54,543 nucleotides of DNA from Candidatus Binataceae bacterium (GTDB lineage: Bacteria > Desulfobacterota > Binatia > Binatales > Binataceae), in assembly GCA_030041155.1 (NCBI GenBank), contig JASHOJ010000042.1:1-54543 (forward strand), read 5' to 3'. Positions 8,285 to 17,785 of the stretch are shown here, in pieces. Both the position numbers and the translations under genes were made by a program. Within the stretch, counting starts at the first letter, position 1. Each line of letters starts with the position of its first letter. Under the pieces are notes generated by a model. The model searched no databases. It was not told the DNA's origin and worked only from the letters and a program-made list of their open reading frames with translations.

Positions 8285-11200
8285 TCAGCGGAGTTGGACC
8301 GCGCCAGGTGCGAGGATGCCCTCCAGATCGGCGACCAGGCGCTCGCTGGGACTTACCCGGAAGTCGTCGCCGAGCAGCAACACCGCCTCGCGTCCGTCAT
8401 CGAGCCCAAGATGAAGGTAGGCAAGGCAACTGCCGCGATTGCGTGACAGAGCACCAGCCAGGTCGTCCAGCAAACCATCCTGCAGCCGGCGGCGTGACGC
8501 TCGAATTCTCACCTCGCGCACCGAATCGGTCAGGGCGGCGCCCAGCGGTCGGATTTCATCGATGATTATCTGCGGACGATCTTCGTCAATATCGAGCTTC
8601 CCGCGAACGGCCACCGGGTCGTCGCCGGAAATCAGCGCCTCATGACGGGCATAAGTTTCAGGCCATGCGATAGCCTCGACCACGCCGTCGCGATCCTCCA
8701 GCGAGAAGGTCGCGTAGCGCTTGCCGGCGCGATTGTTTTTCAGCTTAAGGGACTGCACGACGCCCGCGATTTGTACCTGCGAGCCGTCGGGAGTGCTGAG
8801 GAGATCGGCGGTGGTGAGCCGGCTGATTCGCGCGAGCTCGTGCGAATACTTATCGAGCGGATGCGCCGTAATATAGAAGCCAAGCGCTTCTTTTTCGTAC
8901 TTGAGTTTCTCGCGCGAATCCCATTCGGCGACGCGGGCTTGCGGCGCAAGCTGCTGCGGACGAGTTTTTGCGCCCGCGAACAGGCCCATCTGATTACGCT
9001 CGGCGTCGCTCTGCTCTTTTTGCGCGATCCTTATCGCGTCATCTGCGGCTGCGGCCAGGGCGGCACGCGGTGCGCCCGAGAAATCGAACGCGCCGCATTT
9101 TATCAGCGCATCGAGGACCCGGCGGTTGATCGTCTGCGCTCCAACCCGGGTGCAGAAATCGGCAAGCCCGAGGAACGGGCCGCCTTTCTGCCGCTCTTCG
9201 ATTATCGCCGATGCCGCCTTGGCGCCGACTCCGCGAATGGCCGCAAGACCGAACCGGATCGCTCCATCCACGACCGCAAAGCGTGCGCGGCTCTGGTTGA
9301 TATCGGGAGGAAGAATTTTGATCCCCATCTCGCGCAGCGACGCGATGTTCTTGTACGTCTTTAGGACATCGTCCATGTCCAGCGACATCAGCGCCGCCAT
9401 GAACTCATGCGGAAAATGCGCGCGCAGGTAAGCGGTCCGATAGGTGATGAGCGCGTAGGCAGCCGCGTGCGATCGATTGAAGCCGTATGAGGCGAAGGTT
9501 TCGATTTTCTGGAAGATGCTTTGCGCGAGATCCTTTGCGATGGCGTTTTTTGCGGCGCCTTCGACAAAGCTTTCGCGCTCCTTCTCCATCACCGCTTTGT
9601 TCTTCTTGCCCATCGCGGCGCGCAGAATATCCGCTTGCGACAGCGAGTAGCCTGCAAGCGCCTGCGCAGCAAGCATCACCTGCTCCTGATAGACGATTAC
9701 TCCGTAGGTGTCCCTGAGCACGGGTTCGAGCAGCGGATGATCGTAGACCACGCTCTCGCGCCCGTGCTTGCGATCGACATAGTGGTCCACCATCGTTTTG
9801 CCGTCTTCGCGCGCATCCAGAGTGCCGGGGCGAAACAACGATCCGGCGGCGATGATGTCCTCGAAGCAACTCGGTTTCAGTTCCGAGATAAACCGGCGCA
9901 TCCCGGAGCCTTCCATCTGGAAAACTCCGACTGTGTCGCCATGCGCGAGCAGCCGGTAGGTTGCGGGATCGTTCAAGCTCAGGGATTCGAGCCGGGGCGG
10001 CTCTTTTCCGCCTTCGCGAACCAGGTCGAGAGTATTGCGGATCAGGGTCAGGGTCTTGAGGCTAAGAAAATCGAACTTGATGAGTCCGATCTCATCGACC
10101 CCCTTCATCGAGTACTGGGTGATATTCGCGGCGCCGCCCTCGATCTCTTTGTCGGCGTAAAGCGGCACCATGTCAGCAAGCGGCTGGTCGGCGATAACCA
10201 CGCCGGCGGCATGCTTCGAGGTATGGCGCAGCAGTCCTTCGAGGCGGAATGCGTAGTTGAAGAGGTCGGGATGCTTGTCGCGTTCCTCCCTCAACCGCGG
10301 CTCCATCTCGAGCGCCTGCTTGAGCGGAAAATCGCGTCCCTGTTTCGGCGCGGGATAGAGCTTCACGATTTTGTCAGTCTCCGCGAATGAAAGCCCGAGC
10401 ACCCGCCCCACGTCGCGAATCGCCTGCTTGCCCTTGATAGTTCCGAACGTGATTATGAGCGCGACCCGATCGGCGCCGTATTTCTCGCGCACATAGGCCA
10501 CGACTTCGTCGCGGCGCTCGAAGCAGAAATCCGAATCGATGTCGGGCATCGACTTGCGTCCCGGATTAAGCCATCGCTCGAACAGGAGCTTGTGCTCGAT
10601 CGGGTCGAGCTCGGTGATTCCAAGCGAATAGGAGACCAGCGAACCAACTACCGAGCCGCGGCCCGGGCCGACCGGAATATCATGATCGCGGGCCCATCCC
10701 ATGAAGTCCTGCACGATCAGCAGATAGCCCGCGAAGCCCATGTCGCGGATCGTCGGCAGCTCGTAATCCAGGCGCTGATAATAAGGCGCGGCGTCAAAGA
10801 CGTCGCCGATACGCGCGCGAGCCTCCGCGATGCGGCGCTCAAGGCCTTCGCGCGCGCGCCGCTCCATCTCATCCTCAAGGTTAAAGCTCTGGTCGGCGGC
10901 GCTTTTGGAATCGGTGTAGACCGGAAAATGGAACTTGCCAAATTCGAATTGGAAATCGACCCGCCGCGCGATCTCCATCGTGTTGCGAAATTCTTCCGAA
11001 TCAGCGCCAAACGCCTTTGCCATCTCCTCGGGAGTCTTGACGTACAGCTCGTCGGTGTCGAATCGCCATCGCGACTCGTCTGCCATCGTCTTGCCGGTCT
11101 GGATGCAGAGCAGGACCTCGTGCGCTCGAGCATCGTCGCGATGCAGATAATGGCAGTCGTTGGTGGCAACCGCCGGCAGCCCGACTTTTTTCGCGACTTC

Positions 11201-11779
11201 GCGCAGCGCGCCGTTGAGCGGCGCATGGAGGCGATTGTCTTGCAGCTCGATATAGAAGCGATCGCCGAAGGTCTTCGCGTACCACTCGGCAGCCTCGCAC
11301 GCCTTGTCCATCCGCGATTGCCTGAGCCATCTTGCGATTTCGCCCGACAGGCAACCGGAGAGCACGATCAGGCCCTTCGAGCACTCTGCAAGAATCTCCT
11401 TGTCGATGCGCGGTTTGTAGTAAAGGCCCTCCTGATACGCAGCGGTCAAAAGCCGGCACAAGTTGCGATAACCGTCGCGATTCTGAACCAGCAGGATCAG
11501 GTGGAAATTTCCGCCGCCATCGAAGTCATCGCCGCGCGACATCTGGCTGCGATCGGTGCGTCTGCCGGGCGCGAGATACGCCTCGCATCCGATAATCGGC
11601 TTAATGCCGGCGGCAACCGCCTTCTGATAGAACTCGACCGCGCCGAACATGTTGCCGTGATCGGTGATCGCGATCGCGTCCATCGCCGACGCTTTCGCAT
11701 GTTCGATCAGCGGACCGATCTTATTGGCGCCATCGAGAAGGCTGTACTGCGTATGAACATGCAGATGGGCGAAACTCAC
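8285..11779 (-). CDS. dnaE: DNA polymerase III alpha subunit
   Basis: The replicative polymerase, 1164 aa, the usual DnaE1 length. Domains in order: PHP domain (HLHVHTQYSLLDG, with ITDHGN), palm with the catalytic aspartates in PDIDSDF near residue 410 and the third in FDFLSLKTL, fingers, a tandem helix-hairpin-helix region (GLAAIRGVG), and the OB domain (VQIAGVVQSLKLKNN). The PHP metal residues look intact, so a PHP proofreading activity is possible. It lies after rplY and before hflX on the same strand. Confidence 0.97.
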   Translation of the reverse strand: MSFAHLHVHTQYSLLDGANKIGPLIEHAKASAMDAIAITDHGNMFGAVEFYQKAVAAGIKPIIGCEAYLAPGRRTDRSQMSRGDDFDGGGNFHLILLVQNRDGYRNLCRLLTAAYQEGLYYKPRIDKEILAECSKGLIVLSGCLSGEIARWLRQSRMDKACEAAEWYAKTFGDRFYIELQDNRLHAPLNGALREVAKKVGLPAVATNDCHYLHRDDARAHEVLLCIQTGKTMADESRWRFDTDELYVKTPEEMAKAFGADSEEFRNTMEIARRVDFQFEFGKFHFPVYTDSKSAADQSFNLEDEMERRAREGLERRIAEARARIGDVFDAAPYYQRLDYELPTIRDMGFAGYLLIVQDFMGWARDHDIPVGPGRGSVVGSLVSYSLGITELDPIEHKLLFERWLNPGRKSMPDIDSDFCFERRDEVVAYVREKYGADRVALIITFGTIKGKQAIRDVGRVLGLSFAETDKIVKLYPAPKQGRDFPLKQALEMEPRLREERDKHPDLFNYAFRLEGLLRHTSKHAAGVVIADQPLADMVPLYADKEIEGGAANITQYSMKGVDEIGLIKFDFLSLKTLTLIRNTLDLVREGGKEPPRLESLSLNDPATYRLLAHGDTVGVFQMEGSGMRRFISELKPSCFEDIIAAGSLFRPGTLDAREDGKTMVDHYVDRKHGRESVVYDHPLLEPVLRDTYGVIVYQEQVMLAAQALAGYSLSQADILRAAMGKKNKAVMEKERESFVEGAAKNAIAKDLAQSIFQKIETFASYGFNRSHAAAYALITYRTAYLRAHFPHEFMAALMSLDMDDVLKTYKNIASLREMGIKILPPDINQSRARFAVVDGAIRFGLAAIRGVGAKAASAIIEERQKGGPFLGLADFCTRVGAQTINRRVLDALIKCGAFDFSGAPRAALAAAADDAIRIAQKEQSDAERNQMGLFAGAKTRPQQLAPQARVAEWDSREKLKYEKEALGFYITAHPLDKYSHELARISRLTTADLLSTPDGSQVQIAGVVQSLKLKNNRAGKRYATFSLEDRDGVVEAIAWPETYARHEALISGDDPVAVRGKLDIDEDRPQIIIDEIRPLGAALTDSVREVRIRASRRRLQDGLLDDLAGALSRNRGSCLAYLHLGLDDGREAVLLLGDDFRVSPSERLVADLEGILAPGAVQLR

Positions 11780-11804
11780 CTGTCACCCTCCTCCACCCAC
11801 TCAA

Positions 11805-11825
11805 GGCCGCCGCGAGCCGGCGGCC
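11805..11825 (-). terminator. GC-rich hairpin between rplY and dnaE
   Basis: GGCCGCCG, a five-base loop and CGGCGGCC form a perfect eight-pair stem in the roughly 105-base gap between rplY and dnaE. It has no T tract, so it may act as an attenuator or RNA-stability element rather than a full terminator. Confidence 0.35.
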
Positions 11826-11884
11826 CTACCAACGGTCTTCGCGCTCAAACCTTCGCGCCCAAAGCACCAGGCGGACGCGCCGCA

Positions 11885-12616
11885 TCACTTTTTCGCGGCA
11901 GGCTCCGCCTTTTCGCCCTTCTTGGCGCCGACGGCCGGTGCCGCTGCTTCTTTGGCGGCCCCTTCCGGCGCGGCCGCGGGTGCGGCTCCCTCGGCAGGAG
12001 CGCCTTCCACCGCAGCACCTTCGACCGCCACCGCGGCAGGCGCCGCAACTTCGGCGACCGTAGGCGGCAGGACCGAAACCACCGCATAGTCCTGATCGAA
12101 CAGCGGCTTGATGTTTCCCGCCAGTTTGATCGAGGAGACATGGATGACGTCGTGGATTCCGAGCGCGCTCACCTCGACCTCGATCGATTCCGGGATCTCG
12201 AGCGGCAGGCATTCGACTTCGATCGCGCGCACCAGCGGCTGAAGAATTCCGCCCTCGGCGACCCCAGCCGCTTTGCCGGTGAACTTGAGCGGAACCTCCA
12301 CCCGGATAGCGCGCTTCAGATCCACCTCGTACAGGTCGGCGTGCAGGATCTCTCCCGAGACCGGCGCGCGCTGAAGGTCCTTGAAAATCACATGGCGCCC
12401 GTCGAGGTCGGCGGAAGCGGATTTCAGCTTGATAATTCGCGTTTGCGCCGCCGCGGCGACGCGCGCCTTCAACTCCGCGGCGCCGATAGATACCGGCATC
12501 GCTTTCGCGCCAGGGCCGTATAGAATCGCGGGCACGCGGCCCGCACGGCGAATGCCGCTCCTGATACCCTTGGGCCTGACCGGCCGCGATTCACAACTTA
12601 ATTCTCCGGTTTCCAT
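11885..12616 (-). CDS. rplY: 50S ribosomal protein L25, general stress (Ctc) form
   Basis: A 243-residue two-domain L25/Ctc. The 5S rRNA-binding N-terminal beta-barrel contains GRVPAILYGPG and ends with HADLYEVDL; the C-terminal TL5 domain has EVPLKFTGKAAGV and EGGILQPLVRAIEVECLP. After about residue 185 there is a long Ala/Glu/Lys low-complexity tail that ends in KK, longer than usual. Located directly downstream of prs, the arrangement seen in many bacteria. Confidence 0.94.
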   Translation of the reverse strand: METGELSCESRPVRPKGIRSGIRRAGRVPAILYGPGAKAMPVSIGAAELKARVAAAAQTRIIKLKSASADLDGRHVIFKDLQRAPVSGEILHADLYEVDLKRAIRVEVPLKFTGKAAGVAEGGILQPLVRAIEVECLPLEIPESIEVEVSALGIHDVIHVSSIKLAGNIKPLFDQDYAVVSVLPPTVAEVAAPAAVAVEGAAVEGAPAEGAAPAAAPEGAAKEAAAPAVGAKKGEKAEPAAKK

Positions 12617-12646
12617 ATGATCCTTCTGATTCGATGCGCACGCGTC

Positions 12647-13606
12647 TTAATTGAAAAGCGAGCTCACCGACTCCTCATTATGAATGCGCCGCACGGCCTC
12701 CGCTATAAGCGGCGCGACCGACAGCATTCTGAGTTTTCTCAGCTCCGCCTGCGCTTTCGGGCGCAGCGGAATCGTATTGGTGGCGATTATTTCCTTGATT
12801 ATCGATTTATTGAGCCGTTCGCACGCGGGATCGGACAGGATCGGGTGAGTCGCGACCGCCAGCACCTCGTTTGCGCCGGCGGCGGACACCACCTTGGCCG
12901 CTTCGGTTATCGTGCCCGCGGTATCGATCATGTCATCAACCAGCACCGCGACCGAGTCTTTGACTTCGCCAACCAGGCGCATCCCCGCTATCTCGCTGGC
13001 GCGCTGGCGGCGCTTGTCAATTATCGCGAGGTTGGCATTCAGGCGGCGGGCGAACGCGCGCGCGCGCTCCACTCCTCCCGCGTCGGGCGACACGACCGAG
13101 ATCTCCTGCCCGTCCAGACGCTTGCGCAGGTACGAAATCAGCACCGGCATCGCGTACAGGTTATCCACCGGAATATTGAAGAAGCCCTGAATCTGGCCGG
13201 CATGAAGGTCGACCGTCAGCACGCGCATCGCGCCCGAGGTCGTGATCAGGTCGGCGACCAGCTTGGCGCTTATCGGCACCCGCGGTGCGACCTTGCGATC
13301 CTGCCGGGAGTAGCCGAAATAGGGGATCACGGCGGTGACTCGCTTGGCCGAAGCGCGGCGCAGCGCGTCCATCATCAGCAGCAGCTCCATCAGGTTCTCG
13401 TTGGGAGGCGTGCAGATGGACTGGATCACGAAAACGTCGCCGCCGCGCACGTTGTCGCGCACTTCGACGTTCACCTCGCCATCGGGAAAGCGCGAGACGT
13501 CTGCCTCGCTAAGACGGACCTGAAGATGCTCTGCGATCTCGCGCGCAAGCGCGGGGTTCGCGTTACCGGTGAAGATCTCCAGCTCGTCCTTGGCTCGTTC
13601 AGACAT
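12647..13606 (-). CDS. prs: Ribose-phosphate pyrophosphokinase
   Basis: Makes PRPP from ribose-5-phosphate and ATP for nucleotide, His and Trp synthesis. The 319-residue protein carries the family landmarks: [31 protein letters not shown] (ATP site), [11 protein letters not shown] and the PRPP-binding loop [12 protein letters not shown]. Length matches bacterial class I PRPP synthetase. It follows tRNA-Gln and precedes rplY on the minus strand, likely one transcript. Confidence 0.97.
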   Translation of the reverse strand: MSERAKDELEIFTGNANPALAREIAEHLQVRLSEADVSRFPDGEVNVEVRDNVRGGDVFVIQSICTPPNENLMELLLMMDALRRASAKRVTAVIPYFGYSRQDRKVAPRVPISAKLVADLITTSGAMRVLTVDLHAGQIQGFFNIPVDNLYAMPVLISYLRKRLDGQEISVVSPDAGGVERARAFARRLNANLAIIDKRRQRASEIAGMRLVGEVKDSVAVLVDDMIDTAGTITEAAKVVSAAGANEVLAVATHPILSDPACERLNKSIIKEIIATNTIPLRPKAQAELRKLRMLSVAPLIAEAVRRIHNEESVSSLFN

Positions 13607-13692
13607 CGTTTCTCCGCAAATCTCAGCAGCGCGAATTCAGTAGCTCAAACAACTTACGTGCGGTCAGTCCTAAGTCCGCTAAAGCCGGTTGA

Positions 13693-13768
13693 TGGCTGGG
13701 CGGGAAGGATTCGAACCTTCGAATGCCAGGTCCAAAGCCTGGTGCCTTACCAGCTTGGCGACCGCCCA
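13693..13768 (-). tRNA. tRNA-Gln (anticodon TTG)
   Basis: The minus strand folds as a complete cloverleaf: acceptor TGGGCGG/CCGCCCA, anticodon stem CCAGG/CCTGG with loop CTTTGGA, T arm GAAGG/CCTTC with TTCGAAT, discriminator G and an encoded CCA. The anticodon TTG reads Gln. It lies just upstream of prs. Confidence 0.96.
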
Positions 13769-14061
13769 ACTAAGCTTGTATCGAAGGCCTTCAATAATCT
13801 TACGCACGCGCCGGAAGCGGCCGCTTTGCTTTTCCAATAAACTGAAGTCGTTGTCGATGTTTTCTCTTGGAAGCTTTCTCCGGAAGCCTTTCCCGCAAGT
13901 ATTGACGGATGTCTTCGGAAATCCTGCCGTTCGAAGCGTCCAATATGAATCGCGCCAAAATTCCAGTCTAAAGCTCGGCTTCAGGCGGATAAAGCTGCCC
14001 GCTTAAGGCTTCCAGTGCTGACTCCGGTTCCCGCTAAAGCAAGCCCACGTGCGGGATAGCG

Positions 14062-14090
14062 ATGTTATTGTTCGCAATTTTTGCTGTCAA
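14062..14090 (-). promoter_or_regulatory. Sigma-70-like promoter for tRNA-Gln/prs
   Basis: On the minus strand TTGACA (14090-14085), a 17-base spacer and TAACAT (14067-14062, four of six) form a plausible promoter facing tRNA-Gln, prs and rplY. Confidence 0.5.
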
Positions 14091-14149
14091 TGTTTGGCTT
14101 TGAGCCCGATCCACAAGCGCCTTGCGGCCGTCGGCGCGTTCAAAAATCG

Positions 14150-14202
14150 AAAGGCGCCTTACCGGGGGGAAGTTTCGGGGCAGGTTTCGGTAAGACGCCT
14201 TT
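14150..14202 (-). terminator. Long-stem terminator-like hairpin after DUF1329 gene
   Basis: Two 15-base arms, AAAGGCGCCTTACCG at 14150-14164 and CGGTAAGACGCCTTT at 14188-14202, are inverted repeats with one non-identical position, which becomes a G-U pair in the minus-strand RNA. A TTTTT run follows a few bases later on that strand. The position just past the DUF1329 stop supports a terminator. Confidence 0.55.
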
Positions 14203-14244
14203 CCTGGAGGTCCGCCACAGCACTGGCAGCCCTGGCGCTATCGG

Positions 14245-15606
14245 CTAGTGGCCGGCGTTCTTGAGCGCCTCGGGCGTGAAGAACGAATTGTCGACAACGC
14301 CCATGTCGATGTACCAGCATTCGCGGTCAGGCGAATTCGGTCCCGGCATATAGACGGTCGAACTCTCGCCGCTATCGAGATCGTAATCGACCAGCGCGAG
14401 CTGGAACATCCGCTTGTACGGATAAATCGCCACCCGCGCATCGGGCACCGGCCGATCGCGATAAGTGTTGAAGGTAACGAGCGTCTTCCAGAGTTTCCCA
14501 TCGCGATCGTACTGGTCCGACGCGGTGATGAACCATCCCTCGGAGTCGATATAGAGGATGCGCTTGGTGATGACGAAGTTATTGCCGGGTTTTGCGTCCG
14601 CCTCGACCACGTAAAGATGACGCATCTCCCAGTTCTCAGGGCATACGCTGTGATTATTGTCGGTCGGGCATCCGGTCTCGGGCGAGTTTTTCGCGTTGAC
14701 CACTGCGAGCATGTTTTTGTCGCCCAGGAACTTGTAGTTGTAGTCCTCGATCTTGGCGGAAAATCCAAAATAAGAATCAGGATCGATACTCGAGGCGAGC
14801 GAGGCGCCACCTGCGCCGCTACTCATTCCGCCCCGGGATCCGCCGCCTCCGCCGCCCGAAAAGCCGGGCAGCATTCCGATCGCATCGGTCAGGACATCCA
14901 CTGATTCGCGTCGCAGCCGGCGGTTCTGCGGATTGAAGACCCAGGTATCGTCGTCGATCTTCGGATCGATATGCCGGTACCGCACCATCCCGAATCCACG
15001 CAAGAGCGCCGGATCGAGAAATGGGTAGAACCCAAAGCGGTAGCGAATGCCGCTTCTTGCCGCATCGGGATCGGTTGGAAACGGCTTGATCTCTATGCGT
15101 CCCACATTGTTGTAAAAGGCAAAGTGACCGACGGTAAAAAACCCGATCGCATCGCCGCCGGCGTTGGTATAGCTCGCGACCTCCGGATAGCGCAGGTCGG
15201 CGTCGTCGCTGTACAGTGGGCGAAAGCTGAAATTCCACATGATCTTGGTCGCCACCGACGGATCGTTCGCGTCGACCAGCGGAAATGGCAGGCCGGCAAC
15301 GTAGTTGTGCAGCGTACCGTCGGGAGCGAGCGCGACCTGCGCGTGGTATTTCTCGGTGGCCGAGGAATATGGCGGCGGCCAGTCGAGCTTCTCAGACGGC
15401 ACGATGTCGATCGTCATGCCCCGCTGAACCATCACATAGTTGCCCGGACTCAACAGGTTCTGCACCAGATTCGCGTTGGTTTTGGTGATCACGTCGCCGG
15501 GCTTAACCTGGGCACGCGCCGTTCCGATCGCAAGCGCAACCGAAACTGCCAGAAACAGCCCGGCCGCCGCTGCCGTCCGCTTCGAACCGATCGATTTTCC
15601 CCGCAT
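14245..15606 (-). CDS. DUF1329 exported (outer-membrane-associated) protein
   Basis: 453 aa with a signal peptide (AGLFLAVSVALAIGTARAQ). The mature part matches DUF1329: VKPGDVITKTNANLVQNLL, GMTIDIVP, YVAGLPFP, NFSFRPLYSDDADLRYP, VFNPQNRRLRR and the C-terminal AIYPYKRMF. This LolB-like family is periplasmic or outer-membrane associated and often sits beside genes for uptake or breakdown of hydrophobic compounds; its molecular role is unproven. An unusual poly-Gly/Ser insertion (GFSGGGGGGSRGGMSSG) lies near residue 250. Divergent from the Rieske oxygenase gene. Confidence 0.87.
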   Translation of the reverse strand: MRGKSIGSKRTAAAAGLFLAVSVALAIGTARAQVKPGDVITKTNANLVQNLLSPGNYVMVQRGMTIDIVPSEKLDWPPPYSSATEKYHAQVALAPDGTLHNYVAGLPFPLVDANDPSVATKIMWNFSFRPLYSDDADLRYPEVASYTNAGGDAIGFFTVGHFAFYNNVGRIEIKPFPTDPDAARSGIRYRFGFYPFLDPALLRGFGMVRYRHIDPKIDDDTWVFNPQNRRLRRESVDVLTDAIGMLPGFSGGGGGGSRGGMSSGAGGASLASSIDPDSYFGFSAKIEDYNYKFLGDKNMLAVVNAKNSPETGCPTDNNHSVCPENWEMRHLYVVEADAKPGNNFVITKRILYIDSEGWFITASDQYDRDGKLWKTLVTFNTYRDRPVPDARVAIYPYKRMFQLALVDYDLDSGESSTVYMPGPNSPDRECWYIDMGVVDNSFFTPEALKNAGH

Positions 15607-15870
15607 TATGGTCCCCGCTTAGCTCCCGCTTGTAATCCGCCGCTCTAATTTCCTGCTGGAAGTTGCCCGACAGCGGCCGACGCTATTATTAGTGCTAATT
15701 CCGGCAAGGACAACGACTTAGCCTGCCGCCGGTCAGGGTCGGCCCCTGATCGGCCAATAGTGGCCGCCGACCGGCTGGCGCGATTTACTATGAGTTTGTC
15801 CGGCGCGCTAAAATGCAGGCGAATCGTCATCCTCAATGTCATTGCCCGAGGCGCCGCGCGGAGAAAAGCC

Positions 15871-16929
15871 ATGGCAATCGATCATGAAACTAAAATCGTC
15901 CCCGAGCTCGACGACTGCGCCACCCTGCCCTCGAGCTGGTACGTGGATCCGGTTCGATTCGAAGCCGAAAAGTCGGGGATATTCCATCGTTCGTGGCAAT
16001 ATGCGGGCAACCTCGACCAGCTTGCCTTGCCGGGCAGCTTCTTCACGATGCGCACCGGCGATATCCCGATTGTCCTCACCCGCGATTCAGGCGGGAAGTT
16101 GCACGCGTTCGCCAACGTCTGCCGGCATCGCGGCAGCGAGGTCGTGCTTGAGTGCGCGGGCAATCGGCAGACTCTGCAATGTCATTACCACGGATGGACC
16201 TACAATCTTGACGGCACGCTCAGAACGGCGCCGCACGCCGCCGACGAGCCCTCGTTCAATCCCGCGTCGCTGGGACTGGTGGAATTTCCGATCGAAAGCT
16301 GGGGGCCGTTGATTTTCGTCAATCCTGACCCTCAGACCGAGCCGCTTCGGAAGATCCTGGGCGATCTGCCGCGCGTGTTCGAGCGCGAGCGAATCGAAAT
16401 CGGGCGGTTGAAGTTCGTCAGGCGCGACATCTATGAAATCGCGGCCAACTGGAAAATCACGGTCGAAAATTTCGACGAATGCTATCACTGCCCGATAGCC
16501 CATCCGGCGTTCTCCCGGGTGTTCGATGTCGATAACTACGAGGTCGACGTCGAGCACGAATATTTCACCCTCTACCGAGCTCCCTACCTCAAGTCGCAGG
16601 GTGCTCGCGTGGTTTACGCCTCGATCTGGCCGTCGCTGATGCTCGGCCTGTCGGCCGATCCGCTCGCGCTGCAAATCATCTGCTCGCGCCCGGTCGATGC
16701 GGGCCACACCTGGCAGGCGGTGGATTATTATTTCGCCGATGGAACTCCGGATCAGGTAATTCGCGAGTACGTGGCGTTCACCGATCTGGTTAACCGCGAG
16801 GACATCGTGTTGTGCGAATCGGTACAGCGCGGGATGCTTTCCGGAGTAGTGAATCGGGGCCGGCTGATGCTCTCGCGAGAGCGCGGCATCCAGCACTTCC
16901 AGAGGCTGGTGGCGCGGCTTTGCGATTAG
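15871..16929 (+). CDS. Rieske non-heme iron oxygenase, alpha subunit
   Basis: About 352 aa. The Rieske [2Fe-2S] centre is formed by Cys84-x-His86 (VCRHRG) and Cys104-x2-His107 (CHYHGW). The mononuclear iron site NFDECYHCPIAHP supplies the bridging Asp202 and ligands His206 and His211. The ATG at 15871 is chosen because GGAG lies upstream; a longer frame to 15760 lacks a ribosome site. Such oxygenases hydroxylate aromatic or steroid rings or demethylate; no reductase or beta subunit is nearby, so electron partners must be elsewhere. Divergent from the DUF1329 gene. Confidence 0.9.
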   Translation: MAIDHETKIVPELDDCATLPSSWYVDPVRFEAEKSGIFHRSWQYAGNLDQLALPGSFFTMRTGDIPIVLTRDSGGKLHAFANVCRHRGSEVVLECAGNRQTLQCHYHGWTYNLDGTLRTAPHAADEPSFNPASLGLVEFPIESWGPLIFVNPDPQTEPLRKILGDLPRVFERERIEIGRLKFVRRDIYEIAANWKITVENFDECYHCPIAHPAFSRVFDVDNYEVDVEHEYFTLYRAPYLKSQGARVVYASIWPSLMLGLSADPLALQIICSRPVDAGHTWQAVDYYFADGTPDQVIREYVAFTDLVNREDIVLCESVQRGMLSGVVNRGRLMLSRERGIQHFQRLVARLCD

Positions 16930-17032
16930 CCGTGCGCCGCTGGCCGCGCCCGCGCCGCCGTCCAGGTATCGGGGGTCGCCGCCTGGCCGGAAAAAGTCGC
17001 GCCACCAGGGAAATCATGGACAGATCCCGATT

Positions 17033-17785
17033 GTGATTCGAACCGTAATCGTCGAGGATGAAGCTCCCGCCAGGTCGCGGCTGGTCCGCTTTCTGCGCGC
17101 TCATCCCGATATCGAAATCGCGGGCGAAGCACAGACCGGCGCGGAGGCGATTGCGCTTATCGAGCGCACCAGCCCGAACCTGGTGATGCTCGACATCAAG
17201 CTGCCCGACATCAGCGGACTCGAGGTGCTGAGCCGGCTCACCGACCGCCCGCACGTGATCTTCTCCACCGCTTACGATTCCTACGCGATCAAGGCGTTCG
17301 AGCTTGAAGCGATAGATTTTCTGCTCAAACCATACGCGCAGCAGCGCGTCGACACCGCAATCGAACGCGTGCGCGCGAGAATCAAGACCGCCGAACCGCC
17401 GATGCAGCTTGGCGATCTGCTGCGCAGATTAGGCGCCGGCACCGAGCCCGGAGCGCATCGGATAGCGCTCCACGATCGCGAGCATATTGTGCTGGTCAAG
17501 CCGGCCGAGGTCTTCTATTTCCTTGCCGAGGGCGACTACGTCCACGCGCGCATCCGCGGGCGGCGCCTTGCGGTCCGCCGCTCTCTGCGCGAGCTCGAAT
17601 CGACGCTCGAGCCACAGCGCTTCTTTCGCGCCAACCGTTCGAGCCTCATCAATCTCGACCTGGTAAGCGAGATCCATCCGTGGTTCGGCGGACGCTACGT
17701 GGTGCGATTTTCCGGGCTGGATGCCAGCGAGCAGATCGAAGTGAGCCGGCGCCAGGCGAAGGTGCTGAGCGGGATGATCGAGTGA
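17033..17785 (+). CDS. LytTR-family response regulator
   Basis: 250 aa: receiver domain (acidic pocket VEDEAPAR, phosphoacceptor Asp54 in MLDIKLPD, Lys99 in LLKPY) followed by a LytTR DNA-binding domain (VFYFLAEGDYVHARI, then FFRANRSSLINLDLV). GTG start at 17033. Its TGA overlaps the ATG of the following kinase (TGATG), so the pair is translationally coupled and is certainly one two-component system. LytTR regulators bind direct repeats upstream of target promoters. Confidence 0.93.
   Translation: MIRTVIVEDEAPARSRLVRFLRAHPDIEIAGEAQTGAEAIALIERTSPNLVMLDIKLPDISGLEVLSRLTDRPHVIFSTAYDSYAIKAFELEAIDFLLKPYAQQRVDTAIERVRARIKTAEPPMQLGDLLRRLGAGTEPGAHRIALHDREHIVLVKPAEVFYFLAEGDYVHARIRGRRLAVRRSLRELESTLEPQRFFRANRSSLINLDLVSEIHPWFGGRYVVRFSGLDASEQIEVSRRQAKVLSGMIE

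Larger units (their letters stand above)
13769..14244. other. Gene-free interval upstream of tRNA-Gln
   Basis: About 475 bases between the leftward DUF1329 gene and tRNA-Gln. Open frames here are short, overlap the tRNA or lack any recognisable protein, and I reject them. The stretch holds a sigma-70-like promoter aimed at tRNA-Gln/prs and a long inverted repeat that probably ends the DUF1329 transcript (both listed separately). The roughly 290 bases between promoter and tRNA would be a leader with no recognisable RNA motif. Confidence 0.6.

Noticed and set aside
10592..12523. Long rightward open frame (about 640 codons)
   Set aside because: It lies antisense to dnaE and rplY, has no ribosome site or recognisable domain, and its composition is that expected of the reverse strand of a high-GC gene.
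12617..13840. Rightward open frame antisense to prs and tRNA-Gln
   Set aside because: Overlaps both prs and a tRNA; no motif. Shadow of prs.
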